This document shows, in pieces, positions 1-9,145 of a DNA stretch of 64,000 nucleotides (within the stretch, counting starts at the first letter, position 1; each line of letters starts with the position of its first letter). Both the position numbers and the translations under genes were made by a program. The DNA is from an uncultured Marinobacter sp. GTDB lineage: Bacteria; Pseudomonadota; Gammaproteobacteria; Pseudomonadales; Oleiphilaceae. The stretch is from assembly GCF_913055835.1 (NCBI RefSeq), contig NZ_CAJXKQ010000007.1:62001-126000 (forward strand). Reading direction: 5' to 3'. The notes below the pieces were generated by a model that had not been told where the DNA came from, searched no databases, and was given only the letters and a program-made list of their open reading frames with translations.

Positions 1-66
1 TGCTTGCAAGCTCCGTGGGCTCCCAGCGACAAATAATGTTCGGCTGCCTCCTGAAACTCATAGCAC

Positions 67-915
67 TCAATCTCCTTTCGGCTCTTTACCGGCAGGCTCT
101 TCAAAGAAGAAGATGCTGACGCCGGTGCGGACCGGATCCCCGGATTCACTGCCAGACTTTTGGCCCGCAATATCGCGATCATGGGGACCAAGCCATTTGT
201 CCAGCTGTTCCAGTAGTGCCTGGGACTGGGCAGCTGCATGCCGGCGCCAGCGCTCCATCACTTCCGGAGGGATGTTGTTGTAGGTCAGGGTTCTCTGGAA
301 CAGCGGTGGCTGCCCGGTTTCGTCACTGACCAGATTATGATCAATCGTCGCTATGAGATCTGATACGTCCTCACCGAATATCTGGAGCATTTCCTCACTG
401 TCTCCAGCCGGAACATAGGCCCTCTGCTGCAGGACCAACCGGCCCGATTCACCGTCTACTGACACCACACCCACACGAAGCAGTTCATCCAGCACTGCGC
501 GGGGCGGCATATCGCCGCTGTACCGCTTGACCAGTTCACTGAAGCTCAACGGTCCGTCAAAGGCCAGCATGTCTGGTTCTCCGTCTCCGGCCTGGAAGGC
601 GGCATCGTGCACCCAACCCGACACCACCCGGGAAGCCCGATTGGTGTGGAGCACGTCCCGGGTTCCGGTGTGTTCCCCGGCCAGGATTTCCCGTTGGCGC
701 TTGACTTCCTTTCGGGTCAGCCCGGTCATCACCGCTGCGCGGGAGTCCGTGGGCTTGCGGCGCCCGTCGGGAAAGTCTTCCAGGGCGGCTTCCACATAGG
801 CACGTTTTACCAGCTCGGAAAACTCGCCGAATGGGATGCCGTTTCTCAGCAGCAACCTCGCCAGGGGGCGCAGAATGCGGAACAGCGCTTGGTGCAGGGG
901 GTTGGTCTTTTTCAT
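67..915 (-). CDS. DUF6502 family protein, probable DNA-binding regulator
   Basis: This 282-residue protein matches the DUF6502 family by its N-terminus (HQALFRILRPLARLLLRNG). Residues about 30-75 read like a helix-turn-helix: a predicted helix, then TDSRAAVMTGLTRKEV, where a short turn precedes a basic recognition-like helix. The rest has no recognisable catalytic motif. It lies 82 bases downstream of the DUF5666 lipoprotein gene on the same strand, so the two probably form an operon. A palindrome of the form TTGGGA-N6-TCCCAT sits just before its ATG, and two related palindromes sit in front of the operon. Family membership is from recognition; the regulator role and autoregulation are inference. 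Confidence 0.8.
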   Translation of the reverse strand: MKKTNPLHQALFRILRPLARLLLRNGIPFGEFSELVKRAYVEAALEDFPDGRRKPTDSRAAVMTGLTRKEVKRQREILAGEHTGTRDVLHTNRASRVVSGWVHDAAFQAGDGEPDMLAFDGPLSFSELVKRYSGDMPPRAVLDELLRVGVVSVDGESGRLVLQQRAYVPAGDSEEMLQIFGEDVSDLIATIDHNLVSDETGQPPLFQRTLTYNNIPPEVMERWRRHAAAQSQALLEQLDKWLGPHDRDIAGQKSGSESGDPVRTGVSIFFFEEPAGKEPKGD

Positions 916-917
916 GT

Positions 918-935
918 TTGGGATTGTATTCCCAT
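918..935. promoter_or_regulatory. Palindrome TTGGGA-N6-TCCCAT before the DUF6502 gene
   Basis: The half sites TTGGGA and TCCCAT are separated by six bases, and the site ends only three bases before the DUF6502 ATG (reading leftward). It matches the two palindromes at 2525-2542 and 2551-2568 in half-site sequence and spacing. This position would overlap the ribosome binding region, so a bound protein or its transcript could affect initiation. Operator function is inferred. Confidence 0.5.
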
Positions 936-997
936 AGCGACATCGAAAGCCACAATGCGGGCCGACATCCGCCCGGCCCGCACCTATGGCTCACTTA

Positions 998-2461
998 TCA
1001 ATCATCATCGCTGTCGTCGTCGCTACTATCATCGTCGACTTCGACATTATCAGTCAGCTCGTACTGACCACCGCTGGTCTGGCGGTACTCGATTTCCACT
1101 TCATCACCAACCTGGGCCCCAGACAGGCTATAGCCATTACGGAGCACCTCAAGATTCATGATGGTGATCGACTCGGCTCCGATCGCACTCACCCGTGCTT
1201 CGAGTTCGAAATCGTCATCGTCGTCGTCATCCTCGCGCTCAATGCTGAGGGCCTCGAGGAATCCGCCCTCACTGCTGCGCTGACGGCCCTCGATTTCCAG
1301 GTAATCGCCCACCTGCAGGCTCTGGACATCCTGGGCGCGACTGCGACGGTCATCGTCATCATCGTCGTCGTCATCAATCAGGGTATTGCTGGTGAGCCGA
1401 ACACTGACGCCACTGACGACCAGGGTTTCACCGGCAAGATCTATGGACTCGATGCGGCCATCCAGCTCGGCGTCGGACTCCCGGCCCTCAATCTCTTCAG
1501 CCACCAGGATGCCATTGCGGAAATCCCCTTCCACCTTCACGAACAGGCCATCGGAAAGGCTGCTTTCGCGCAGGTCGTCAAATTCGGTGCCGCCGTTAAT
1601 CTGGACCCTGACGCCATTTACCGAGAACTGGCGGCTGGCAGCGTCATAGTCGTAAATGCTACCGGAAATTTCGACATCGTCGTCATCGTCGAAGAGGTCG
1701 TCCTCGTCGTCGATTTCCTCGGCCATGATGGTGTTTCCGTTGAGATACCCTTCCACTTCCACGACGATTCCGTCCGCCAGATCATCCAGGGAGAAGTCGT
1801 CATCACCGACAGCGCTGGTGTAATCGATCAGGAAGCTGTTGATGGTGAAGGTCTCGGCACTTGTGTCCAGGTTGGCAACAATGCCTTCAATTTCGACTTC
1901 GTTGTCGTCATCGAAGTCGAGGCCGATGGCACGGGCACCCACGAAGCTTGCCCGGAAGCTGCCATCCTCCAGGCGCCAGGCGCTGACTCTAACCCGGTAC
2001 CCTCCCGGGTTGCCGGCGATCATAGTCGGAGTCGCACCACGAAAGACCGTTTTGCCGTCCAGTGAAATAGTCTGGCCCAGCATCGTGAGGCTTCCGGTAC
2101 GGGTCACTTCATCCCAGCTCATGGCGGAAATGGGGCCCCGAAGTGTGTCGTCGTAACTGACCCTTTCTGCCCTGCCTTCTCCACGGTCATCCCAGTCGCC
2201 CTCCACTTTGAGAATCATGCCCTTTTCGAGCTGATCCTCGCGTTCCAGGCCATCATCGCTGCTGACACTGCCGTTCGTAGCGAAACGGGTTCCGTTGACA
2301 TAGACGCTGCCAAAACCGGTGACTGCACCCACACTGGTACCCGATGAGGTACCACTGGTGGAGGAGTCTCCGGAGCCTCCGCCACCACAAGCGGCAAGAG
2401 CACCGGCCAGAGCCCCGGTCATGGCCAACTTCACTGCGATTGCTAAAGGTTTGCGATTCAT
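998..2461 (-). CDS. DUF5666 domain acidic lipoprotein
   Basis: The start at 2461 gives MNRKPLAIAVK followed by a hydrophobic stretch and the lipobox LAAC, so residue about 25 should be lipidated and the protein anchored in a membrane. A longer frame begins upstream but would place the signal peptide internally. The mature part begins with a Gly/Ser linker, then has at least five degenerate DUF5666 units of beta-strand type (patterns such as VEVEGYLNGN and VKVEGDFRNG). Long runs of Asp/Glu separate them and the C-terminus is almost pure Asp/Ser. The acidity may suit cation binding or high salt; that is inference. It is first in a probable operon with the DUF6502 gene. Confidence 0.8.
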   Translation of the reverse strand: MNRKPLAIAVKLAMTGALAGALAACGGGGSGDSSTSGTSSGTSVGAVTGFGSVYVNGTRFATNGSVSSDDGLEREDQLEKGMILKVEGDWDDRGEGRAERVSYDDTLRGPISAMSWDEVTRTGSLTMLGQTISLDGKTVFRGATPTMIAGNPGGYRVRVSAWRLEDGSFRASFVGARAIGLDFDDDNEVEIEGIVANLDTSAETFTINSFLIDYTSAVGDDDFSLDDLADGIVVEVEGYLNGNTIMAEEIDDEDDLFDDDDDVEISGSIYDYDAASRQFSVNGVRVQINGGTEFDDLRESSLSDGLFVKVEGDFRNGILVAEEIEGRESDAELDGRIESIDLAGETLVVSGVSVRLTSNTLIDDDDDDDDDRRSRAQDVQSLQVGDYLEIEGRQRSSEGGFLEALSIEREDDDDDDDFELEARVSAIGAESITIMNLEVLRNGYSLSGAQVGDEVEIEYRQTSGGQYELTDNVEVDDDSSDDDSDDD

Positions 2462-2524
2462 CGTTCTTCTCCAGGCTTGTTCTTGCATCCCCGGGCAGTC
2501 GCCGTTGACCACCCAATCTCTTCA

Positions 2525-2568
2525 TTGGGATTATTTTCCCAATTAATTATTTGGGAATTTAATCCCAA
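2525..2568. promoter_or_regulatory. Tandem palindromic operators, 2 x TTGGGA-N6-TCCCAA
   Basis: Two perfect half-site pairs, TTGGGA-N6-TCCCAA, occupy 2525-2542 and 2551-2568, with centres 26 bp apart. They lie between the divergent DUF5666 lipoprotein gene (start 2461) and the DUF6435 gene (start 2668), so they could act on either promoter. A third copy lies at 918-935 before the DUF6502 gene. The symmetry is visible in the sequence; the binding protein is not known and DUF6502 is the suggested candidate. Confidence 0.6.
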
Positions 2569-2667
2569 CTTTTGCGACTGTCCAGTTTTTGATCATGAAA
2601 ATTTTGTGAACTTTATGGGTCGGAAAACGTAAAGCTCTGAACAGTCAGCCAAAAAGGGACCACAACC

Positions 2668-2841
2668 ATGCTGGGATTTTTGAAAGGCGATCCGAAGAAA
2701 AAACTGCAGAAGGATTACGAGGCGAAACTTGCCAAAGCACTGGATGCCCAGCGCAACGGCGATCTGAGAACTCACGGTACGCTTATGGAAGAGGCGGAAA
2801 AGATCTACGCCGAGATTCAGGCGCTGGAAGAAAAGAAATAA
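2668..2841 (+). CDS. DUF6435 family small protein
   Basis: A 57-codon frame starts at ATG 2668 with AGGGA nine bases upstream. The product starts MLGFLKGDPKKKLQKDYEAK and ends IQALEEKK, which is the pattern of the DUF6435 family: a short, highly charged, largely helical protein. It has no signal peptide or membrane segment. It is transcribed divergently from the DUF5666 operon and converges on cbpM, with a strong hairpin directly after the stop. Its biochemical role is unknown. Confidence 0.75.
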   Translation: MLGFLKGDPKKKLQKDYEAKLAKALDAQRNGDLRTHGTLMEEAEKIYAEIQALEEKK

Positions 2842-2843
2842 CC

Positions 2844-2863
2844 GGGGGAGCTTTTACTCCCCC
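2844..2863. terminator. Hairpin between DUF6435 and cbpM
   Basis: GGGGGAG and CTCCCCC form a 7-bp stem around a six-base loop directly between the two convergent genes, overlapping the last codons of cbpM. The loop itself is T-rich but there is no clear T tract after the stem. It is probably a bidirectional terminator. Confidence 0.5.
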
Positions 2864-3198
2864 ATCAATTGCCGGATGCGATGATTGAGACGGCCCACTT
2901 CCCGGCGCATTTCCTCCACCTCATCCAGTAGCTCCAGAGACATGGCCAGCCCGGGCAGATTCATTTTCAGATCCCGCTGCAGCCTCTGGGCCTTGCGTAA
3001 CCGGCTCAGGGCACCGACGTCGAACTCCCAGTGCCGTGCTTCCGGTGACTCCTCCACCGGGGCAATGATCCCGTAGTCCACCAGTTTGATGACGAACTCG
3101 GCATGACACTCGCCGCGCTCGCAGATTTCACGCAGGGTGAAGGTGCTGCCATGCTGATCGAGCACCTCGACCGTCAGAATATGATCTTGCTTGCTCAT
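2854..3198 (-). CDS. cbpM: Chaperone modulatory protein CbpM
   Basis: This 114-residue protein fits CbpM, the small partner that inhibits the co-chaperone and DNA-binding activities of CbpA. Visible features are the N-terminal FTLREICERGECHAEFV segment, of MerR-like wing/helix type, the YGIIAP motif and a C-terminal helix rich in Arg and Leu (MRREVGRLNHRIRQL). It starts 13 bases after the cbpA stop on the same strand, which is the usual cbpA-cbpM order, so both should be cotranscribed and made in step. Confidence 0.9.
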   Translation of the reverse strand: MSKQDHILTVEVLDQHGSTFTLREICERGECHAEFVIKLVDYGIIAPVEESPEARHWEFDVGALSRLRKAQRLQRDLKMNLPGLAMSLELLDEVEEMRREVGRLNHRIRQLMGE

Positions 3199-3211
3199 AC
3201 CTTACTCCCGC

Positions 3212-4183
3212 TCACACGTGAATCTTGCTGCGTGGATTGAAGTTCTTCTCGGCCTCCGCCAGTTGCTCGTAGAGCTTCTCGGCTTCGGCGCTGTGTTTCT
3301 CGGGCATGGCGATCTGCAGGATGACAATCTGATCGCCCGGATGTTTGCCCGGGAATCCCTTGCCCTTGAGCCGAAGCTTCCGGCCACTGGTGGAGCCCCT
3401 GGGTACTTTCACATTCACCTTAGAGCCAACGGTTGGCACTGTCACCGTTGCACCGAGAGCTGCTTCCCAGGGCGCTATCGGCACAGTCACCATCACATCC
3501 CGGCCTTCCACGGCAAAGTGCGGATGTGGCGCAAACTCCACCTCAATGAACAGATCACCCGGCTCTCCGCCGCCAATACCCGGCGAGCCCTGGCCCTTGA
3601 GGCGGATGTTCTGCCCCTCGCGCATGCCGGCGGGAATCTTCACTTTCAGGGTCTTTTGCCGCGGAATCACCCGGCCATGCTCATCGGCCTCATGGACCGC
3701 GAAAGACACCTGCTTTTCACAGCCGTGAAACGCCTCTTCCAGGAACAGGGCAATCCTGGCGTGCACGTCCTCACCGCGCATTCTCATGTTCTGGCGGAAA
3801 CCGCCACCACCAAAGCCACCGGAAAAGCCGCCGCGGCGGCCACCACCGAAGATTTCCTCGAAGAAATCGCTGAACTGGCGGGCGTCGGCCTCGGTGTAAC
3901 CACCGCCACCGAAGCCGGATGCGCTCTGCCAGCCCGGAGGTGGTTCGAAGGAGCCGTCAGCACGGGCGCCGTATTTACGCAGCTGGTCGTATTCCGCCCG
4001 TTTTTCGGGATCTTTCAGTACTTCGTAGGCTTCACCCACATCCTTGAATTTGGTGTCGGCGTCCTCTTCCTTGCTGACATCCGGATGGTATTTCCGTGCC
4101 AGCTTCCGATAGGCCTTTTTAATCTCCTCGGGGGAGGCAGACTCACTGACACCGAGCACGGCGTAATAGTCTTTGAAGTCCAT
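3212..4183 (-). CDS. cbpA: DnaJ-class co-chaperone, curved DNA-binding protein CbpA
   Basis: The 323-residue product has an N-terminal J domain (residues about 1-70; [19 protein letters not shown] and the HPD motif in [10 protein letters not shown]), then a Gly/Phe-rich linker to about residue 130. DnaJ-type C-terminal beta domains follow. The CXXCXGXG zinc repeats of DnaJ itself are absent, which fits CbpA. It should stimulate DnaK ATPase and bind curved DNA in the nucleoid. The downstream cbpM completes the pair. No heat-shock sigma-32 promoter was recognised in the 177-base region before it. Confidence 0.92.
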   Translation of the reverse strand: MDFKDYYAVLGVSESASPEEIKKAYRKLARKYHPDVSKEEDADTKFKDVGEAYEVLKDPEKRAEYDQLRKYGARADGSFEPPPGWQSASGFGGGGYTEADARQFSDFFEEIFGGGRRGGFSGGFGGGGFRQNMRMRGEDVHARIALFLEEAFHGCEKQVSFAVHEADEHGRVIPRQKTLKVKIPAGMREGQNIRLKGQGSPGIGGGEPGDLFIEVEFAPHPHFAVEGRDVMVTVPIAPWEAALGATVTVPTVGSKVNVKVPRGSTSGRKLRLKGKGFPGKHPGDQIVILQIAMPEKHSAEAEKLYEQLAEAEKNFNPRSKIHV

Positions 4184-4408
4184 CGCACTCCTCGTTACTG
4201 ATCATCATGCGTGATCACTTATTGATCTCTGTTACCTATATTTGACGCTGGCAGCGAAAATACAAGCACTCGGTGTTGCGCAGTTGCGGTAGATCAAACA
4301 CGTGAGAGCTTGTGACCCATCCCACTGTGGTAATTCGTATGGCATCTCGTTCCGATAGAGTTGAGAATTACCGGTTTTACTCTTTCAACCAGCGCCAGGG
4401 AGAGCTCT

Positions 4409-5617
4409 TTGAGCAGCGAACCAGCCACACGACTCCGGATTTTCCTGATCGAATTCGCATTGGCACTTGGTGGATTTGCCATCGGTACGGGTGAATTCGC
4501 CATCATGGGCCTGATGCCCAATGTGTCGCAGGATCTCGGTGTCACCGAGCCACAGGTGGGCCATCTGATCAGCGCCTATGCGCTGGGAGTTGTGGTGGGT
4601 GCGCCGCTATTGGCGGTTATCGGAGCCCGTTTTTTCCGGCGCCAGTTGCTGATTTGGCTGATGGGCTTTTATGCGGCAGGGAATCTGGCGAGCGCCCTGG
4701 CGGCGGACTACACCGGGGTCATGATTGCCCGATTTGTGGCCGGCCTCCCCCACGGAGCGTATTTCGGCGTCGCCTGCCTGGTGGCGGCGTCCCTGGTGCC
4801 AGTCCATCAACGGGCAAAAGCGGTCAGCCGCGTCATGATGGGGCTGACCCTGGCGCTATTGCTAGGCAACCCCATGGCGGCCTGGATGGGGCAGTCTCTG
4901 GACTGGCGTTACGTGTACATGTTCGTTGGGCTCATTTCCGTGCTCACCCTGACCATGGTGATCTCGGTACTGCCAACGGATCCGCAGGAACAACGGAAGG
5001 GGGCGTTCAGCGAAATTCGGGCGTTCAACCGGGCCGGCATCTGGTTTGCCCTGGCCATCGGCGCCATTGGTTTCTCCGGTATGTTCGCCGTGTTCAGCTA
5101 CCTGGCGCCGACACTGCTGGAAGTAACAAAGGTTGAAGAATACTGGATTCCTCTTGCACTGGCAGTATTCGGACTGGGTGGGTTCACCGGTAACCTGCTC
5201 GGTGGCTGGCTGTTCGATCGCCTCGGATTCCGGGCGGTCGGCGTTATCCTGTTACTGAGCGCCTGCATCTTGTTGGTCTTCCCCTCCACGACCGGCACAC
5301 TTCCGATATTGCTGATTGCCTGTTTCCTGATCGCCATGATGGGCGCCCTCGGTCCGGCGCTGCAGACCCATCTGATGGATGTGGCTCACGGCGCCCAGAA
5401 CCTGGCGGCGGCTTCCCACCATGCTGCCTTCAATGTTGCCAACGCCCTTGGGCCCTGGCTGGCAGGTATGGCTATCACCGCTGGTTTCGGCTGGTCTTCG
5501 ACAGGCTATGTTGGGGCTACGACTGCAACCATCGGGCTGCTCATCTTCCTGGCGGCCTGGCGCCACAAACAAAAAGGCCCCCGCAATGCGGAGGCCAATT
5601 CGGTTCCGGTCTCTTAA
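4409..5617 (+). CDS. MFS transporter, DHA1 (AraJ/YdhP-like) exporter
   Basis: The product is a 12-segment major facilitator of the DHA1 drug or sugar efflux type. The first segment carries FAIGTGEFAIMGLMP, typical of the AraJ/YdhP group, and the loop motif after segment 2 is present. No ATG precedes the first membrane segment in frame. I chose TTG at 4409 because AGGGAGAG lies 4 bases upstream; TTG at 4361 is the alternative. The substrate cannot be told from sequence. It converges tightly on fba, with two bases between the stop codons. Confidence 0.8.
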   Translation: MSSEPATRLRIFLIEFALALGGFAIGTGEFAIMGLMPNVSQDLGVTEPQVGHLISAYALGVVVGAPLLAVIGARFFRRQLLIWLMGFYAAGNLASALAADYTGVMIARFVAGLPHGAYFGVACLVAASLVPVHQRAKAVSRVMMGLTLALLLGNPMAAWMGQSLDWRYVYMFVGLISVLTLTMVISVLPTDPQEQRKGAFSEIRAFNRAGIWFALAIGAIGFSGMFAVFSYLAPTLLEVTKVEEYWIPLALAVFGLGGFTGNLLGGWLFDRLGFRAVGVILLLSACILLVFPSTTGTLPILLIACFLIAMMGALGPALQTHLMDVAHGAQNLAAASHHAAFNVANALGPWLAGMAITAGFGWSSTGYVGATTATIGLLIFLAAWRHKQKGPRNAEANSVPVS

Positions 5618-5619
5618 GC

Positions 5620-6684
5620 TTACTTGACCTTTGGGTCCAGCTCGCCTGAGGCGTAACGCTCGAACATGCGCTCGAGGTTTACCGGCTTGATCTTGCTGGC
5701 GTTGCCGGCACAACCGAAGGCTTCGTAGCGTGCAATGCACACTTCGGTCATGGCCTTCATGGTTTCCTTGAGGAATTTGCGCGGGTCGAACTCGGCCGGG
5801 TTCTCGGCCAGGAAGCGACGGACAGCACCGGTGCTGGCCAGGCGCAGGTCGGTGTCGATGTTGACCTTGCGCACGCCGTGCTTGATGCCTTCCACGATTT
5901 CTTCAACCGGTACGCCGTAGGTTTCCGGAATCTCGCCACCGTATTCGTTGATGATCTTCAGCCACTCCTGGGGCACGGAGCTGGAGCCGTGCATAACCAG
6001 GTGGGTGTCCGGAATGCGGGCATGGATGGCTTTGATCTGGTCGATGGCCAGGATGTCGCCTGTGGGCGGACGGGTAAACTTGTAGGCGCCGTGGCTGGTA
6101 CCGATGGCAATGGCCAGGGCGTCCACGTGGGTTTTCTTGACGAAGTCGGCCGCTTCTTCCGGGTCGGTCAGCATCTGGCTGTGGTCCAGGGTGCCTTCGG
6201 CACCGATGCCGTCTTCTTCACCGGCCTGGCCGGTTTCCAGGGAACCCAGGCAACCCAGCTCGCCTTCTACGGAGACACCACAGGCGTGGGCCATTTCAAC
6301 GGTGCGACGGGTAACGTCGACGTTGTATTCGTAGTCGGTGGGGGTTTTGCCATCTTCACCAAGGGAGCCGTCCATCATCACGGAGCTGAAGCCCAGCTGG
6401 ATGGAGCGCTGGCACACGGAAGGGCTGGTGCCATGATCCTGGTGCATGACTACCGGGATGTGCGGAAATTCTTCGATGGCCGCCAGGATCAGGTGGCGCA
6501 GGAAGGGGGCGCCGGCGTATTTGCGGGCACCGGCGGAGGCCTGGACAATCACCGGGGAGTCGGTTTTGTCGGCGGCTTCCATGATGGCGCGCATCTGTTC
6601 CAGGTTGTTGACGTTAAAGGCTGGCACACCGTAACCATGCTCGGCGGCGTGATCCAGCATTTGCCGCATCGAAATCAGGGCCAT
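5620..6684 (-). CDS. fba: Class II fructose-1,6-bisphosphate aldolase
   Basis: This 354-residue zinc-dependent aldolase interconverts fructose 1,6-bisphosphate with glyceraldehyde 3-phosphate and dihydroxyacetone phosphate. The metal-binding signature [10 protein letters not shown] is at residues about 77-86, and the later Gly-rich phosphate-binding segments and [10 protein letters not shown] are present. Length fits the CbbA/Fda-type class II enzymes. It is the last gene of the leftward tkt-epd-pgk-fba cluster, separated from pgk by 239 bases that hold a large hairpin repeat, so its expression may be partly uncoupled from the upstream genes. Confidence 0.95.
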   Translation of the reverse strand: MALISMRQMLDHAAEHGYGVPAFNVNNLEQMRAIMEAADKTDSPVIVQASAGARKYAGAPFLRHLILAAIEEFPHIPVVMHQDHGTSPSVCQRSIQLGFSSVMMDGSLGEDGKTPTDYEYNVDVTRRTVEMAHACGVSVEGELGCLGSLETGQAGEEDGIGAEGTLDHSQMLTDPEEAADFVKKTHVDALAIAIGTSHGAYKFTRPPTGDILAIDQIKAIHARIPDTHLVMHGSSSVPQEWLKIINEYGGEIPETYGVPVEEIVEGIKHGVRKVNIDTDLRLASTGAVRRFLAENPAEFDPRKFLKETMKAMTEVCIARYEAFGCAGNASKIKPVNLERMFERYASGELDPKVK

Positions 6685-6768
6685 GGGTCGTCTCCTTCAT
6701 TTGGACTTTGGGTAGTTGAATTCTGTTTCTGTGCAGGACTCCTCTGGTTTGGCTTGGGAGTCTGCTGC

Positions 6769-6874
6769 GGCAGGTGGAGGATCGCTTCCCGGGACACGCT
6801 GTAAATACGTCCATGTACGCTTGACTGCAGCATCCATGCTGCAGACAGTCCCGGGAAGCGATCCTCCACCTGCC
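6769..6874. repeat. Variable-stem intergenic hairpin, copy 1
   Basis: Perfect 27-bp inverted arms (6769-6795 and 6848-6874; inner end CTTCCCGGGAC) enclose a 52-base loop. The loop holds two small hairpins, TACG-TCCA-TGTA and CTGCAGCA-TCCA-TGCTGCAG. The layout and the bases ACGCT at the left of the loop, CGCTT between the hairpins and ACA at the right match the copies at 57942 and 61760. The arm sequence is wholly different from theirs. It lies between pgk and fba. Confidence 0.75.
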
Positions 6875-6923
6875 TTGCGTTCTGGCCTTTCTGCTTGCTT
6901 TAGCCAGAGCCGCCCTTGTTTGT

Positions 6924-8084
6924 TTATTCGCCGCGTTCTTCCAATACTGCTACTGCCGGGAGTGTCTTGCCCTCTACGAATTCGAGGAAGGCGCCACCAC
7001 CGGTGGAAATATACGAGATTTTGTCAGCAACGCCGTACTTGTCAACGGCGGCGACGGTGTCACCACCGCCAGCGAGGGAGAAGGCGTCGCTTTCGGCGAT
7101 GGCTTCGGCCAGGGCTTTGGTGCCGTTGCCGAACTGGTCGAACTCAAAGACGCCGACCGGGCCATTCCACAGGATGGTTTTGGCGTTTTTCAGCAACTGG
7201 GCGAATTCGCCTGCTGTTTCCGGGCCCACATCGAGGATCATGTCGTCGTCGGTGACGTCGGAGATGTTCTTGACGGTGGCGGTGGCGGTTTCGGCGAACT
7301 CGCTGGCGACCACGACGTCGACCGGCAGCGGGATTTCAACGCGGCTGGCGATGTCTTTGGCGGTGTCGATCAGGTCGTGTTCGCACAGGGATTTGCCCAC
7401 CGGGTGACCGGCTGCGGCCAGGAAGGTGTTGGCGATGCCGCCGCCTACAATAATGGAGTCGCAGACTTTCTCCAGAGCATTGAGCACGTCCAGTTTGGTG
7501 GAGACTTTGGAGCCGCCAACGATCGCAACCACGGGCTTGGCCGGGTTATCCAGGGCTTTGCCCAGAGCTTCCAGCTCGGCCGCCAGCAGCGGGCCGGCGC
7601 AGGCTTCCGGGGCGAATTTGGCCACGCCGTGGGTGGAGGCCTGGGCGCGGTGGGCAGTGCCGAAGGCGTCCATCACGTAGACGTCACACAGGGCCGCGTA
7701 TTTCTTGGCGAGGTCTTCGTTGTCTTTCTTTTCGCCCTTGTTGAAGCGAACGTTCTCGAACAGGACAACTTCTCCATCGGCTACTTCAACGCCGTCCAGG
7801 TAGTCCTTGATCAGGCGGACTTCCTGGCCGAGGACTTTGGTCAGGTGATCAGCAACCGGCTTCATGGAGGAAGCTTCGTCGTACACGCCTTCTTCCGGGC
7901 GGCCCAGGTGGGACATCAGCATGACCTTGGCGCCGGCGTCTTTGGCGGCCTTGATGGTGGGCAGTGACGCTCGGATGCGGGCGTCGCTGGAGACTTTGCC
8001 GTCCTTGACCGGCACGTTCAGGTCTTCGCGGATCAGCACTCGCTTGCCGGCGAGGTTGAGGTCAGTCATTTTCTTGATGGCCAT
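6924..8084 (-). CDS. pgk: Phosphoglycerate kinase
   Basis: The 386-residue product transfers phosphate between 1,3-bisphosphoglycerate and ADP in central carbon metabolism. Recognisable parts are the N-terminal substrate site ([15 protein letters not shown]), [12 protein letters not shown], the interdomain [16 protein letters not shown] segment and the C-terminal nucleotide-binding loop [15 protein letters not shown]. Length is normal for bacterial Pgk. It starts 29 bases after the epd stop, in the same operon. Confidence 0.97.
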   Translation of the reverse strand: MAIKKMTDLNLAGKRVLIREDLNVPVKDGKVSSDARIRASLPTIKAAKDAGAKVMLMSHLGRPEEGVYDEASSMKPVADHLTKVLGQEVRLIKDYLDGVEVADGEVVLFENVRFNKGEKKDNEDLAKKYAALCDVYVMDAFGTAHRAQASTHGVAKFAPEACAGPLLAAELEALGKALDNPAKPVVAIVGGSKVSTKLDVLNALEKVCDSIIVGGGIANTFLAAAGHPVGKSLCEHDLIDTAKDIASRVEIPLPVDVVVASEFAETATATVKNISDVTDDDMILDVGPETAGEFAQLLKNAKTILWNGPVGVFEFDQFGNGTKALAEAIAESDAFSLAGGGDTVAAVDKYGVADKISYISTGGGAFLEFVEGKTLPAVAVLEERGE

Positions 8085-8113
8085 AACGTTCTTCCCTTCA
8101 ACAAAATTTCAGA

Positions 8114-9145
8114 TTAAGAATGTTTGGTTAACCAGCTTTTGCTGACATCGAGCATCCGGTTCGCGAACCCCCACTCATTATCGAACCAGCACAGCACTTT
8201 CACCATGGTGCCCCCGGTTACCCGGGTCTGGCCGCCGTCGACCACGCCGGAATGGGCGTCGTGGTTGAAATCGGAGCTGGCCAGCAGTTCGTCGGTATAG
8301 CCGAGTATGCTCTTCAACGGGCCGTTGGCGGCCTCTTTTAACAGGTTGTTCACCGTTGCCACATCGGTGCTCTTACGAACGTTCACCACCATGTCGATGG
8401 CGGACACGTTCATGGTCGGAACCCGCATGGCCACCGAGCTGAACTTGCCCTCCATGTTGGGGAGCAGCCGTTCGATGCCCTTGGCGAGGCCGGTTTCCAC
8501 CGGGACGATGTTGTGCAGGGCGCTCCGAGTGCGCCGCAGGTCCTGGTGGTGGTAGGCGTCTATAACTGGCTGGTCGTTCATGGCGGCGTGGATGGTGGTG
8601 GTGCTGCCCTGCTCCACACCAAACGCGTCATCCAGCACTTTGATCACTGGCACTAGGCAGTTGGTGGTGCAGGAGGCGGCGGCCACGATTACATCATCAG
8701 CTGTGAGATCAGCGTGGTTCACACCGTAGACCACGGTGCGGTCTACATCTGACTCGGCCGGCTGCGAAAACAGCAGCTGTTTGGCACCGGAATCGATGTG
8801 CTTCTGGGCCGTGGCGCGATCAGAGAAGGCGCCGGAGCATTCCAGTACCAGATCGACATCCAACAGCCGCCAGGGCAGTTCTGCCGGGTCAGCATGACTC
8901 AACACGCGAATAGCATCGCCATTGACCATGAGGTCCTGGCCCGATACCGAAATATCACCCTGGAAACGGCCGTGGGTGGAATCGTATCGGGTCAGGTGGG
9001 CAATGGTGTCGATATCCGACAACTCGTTGATCGCGACCACCTGCCGGTGGTCGCGGAAGCCGTTTTCATAAAGCGCGCGCAACACGCACTGGCCGATTCG
9101 GCCGTACCCGTTGATGGCGACACGAAAAGGCGTAGAGTCTGTCAT
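8114..9145 (-). CDS. epd: Erythrose-4-phosphate dehydrogenase (GAPDH family)
   Basis: The protein has the NAD-binding VAINGYGRIGQCVLRAL start and the catalytic cysteine motif ASCTTNC at residues about 154-160. The segment AAMNDQPVIDAYHHQDLRRT and the place between tkt and pgk fit Epd, which oxidises erythrose 4-phosphate toward pyridoxal phosphate synthesis, better than ordinary GapA. A GAPDH role cannot be excluded from sequence alone. Its ATG overlaps the tkt stop (TGATG), which suggests translational coupling. Confidence 0.85.
   Translation of the reverse strand: MTDSTPFRVAINGYGRIGQCVLRALYENGFRDHRQVVAINELSDIDTIAHLTRYDSTHGRFQGDISVSGQDLMVNGDAIRVLSHADPAELPWRLLDVDLVLECSGAFSDRATAQKHIDSGAKQLLFSQPAESDVDRTVVYGVNHADLTADDVIVAAASCTTNCLVPVIKVLDDAFGVEQGSTTTIHAAMNDQPVIDAYHHQDLRRTRSALHNIVPVETGLAKGIERLLPNMEGKFSSVAMRVPTMNVSAIDMVVNVRKSTDVATVNNLLKEAANGPLKSILGYTDELLASSDFNHDAHSGVVDGGQTRVTGGTMVKVLCWFDNEWGFANRMLDVSKSWLTKHS

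Noticed and set aside
1..66. Possible start of a leftward gene at the window edge (ATG at 61, AAGGAG ten bases upstream)
   Set aside because: Only about 20 codons are visible, two frames look equally protein-like, and no family could be recognised.
986..2065. Long open frame on the plus strand opposite the DUF5666 gene
   Set aside because: It is the complement of Asp-rich codons, which gives an artificial Val/Ile-rich frame. The lipobox and repeats support the minus strand.
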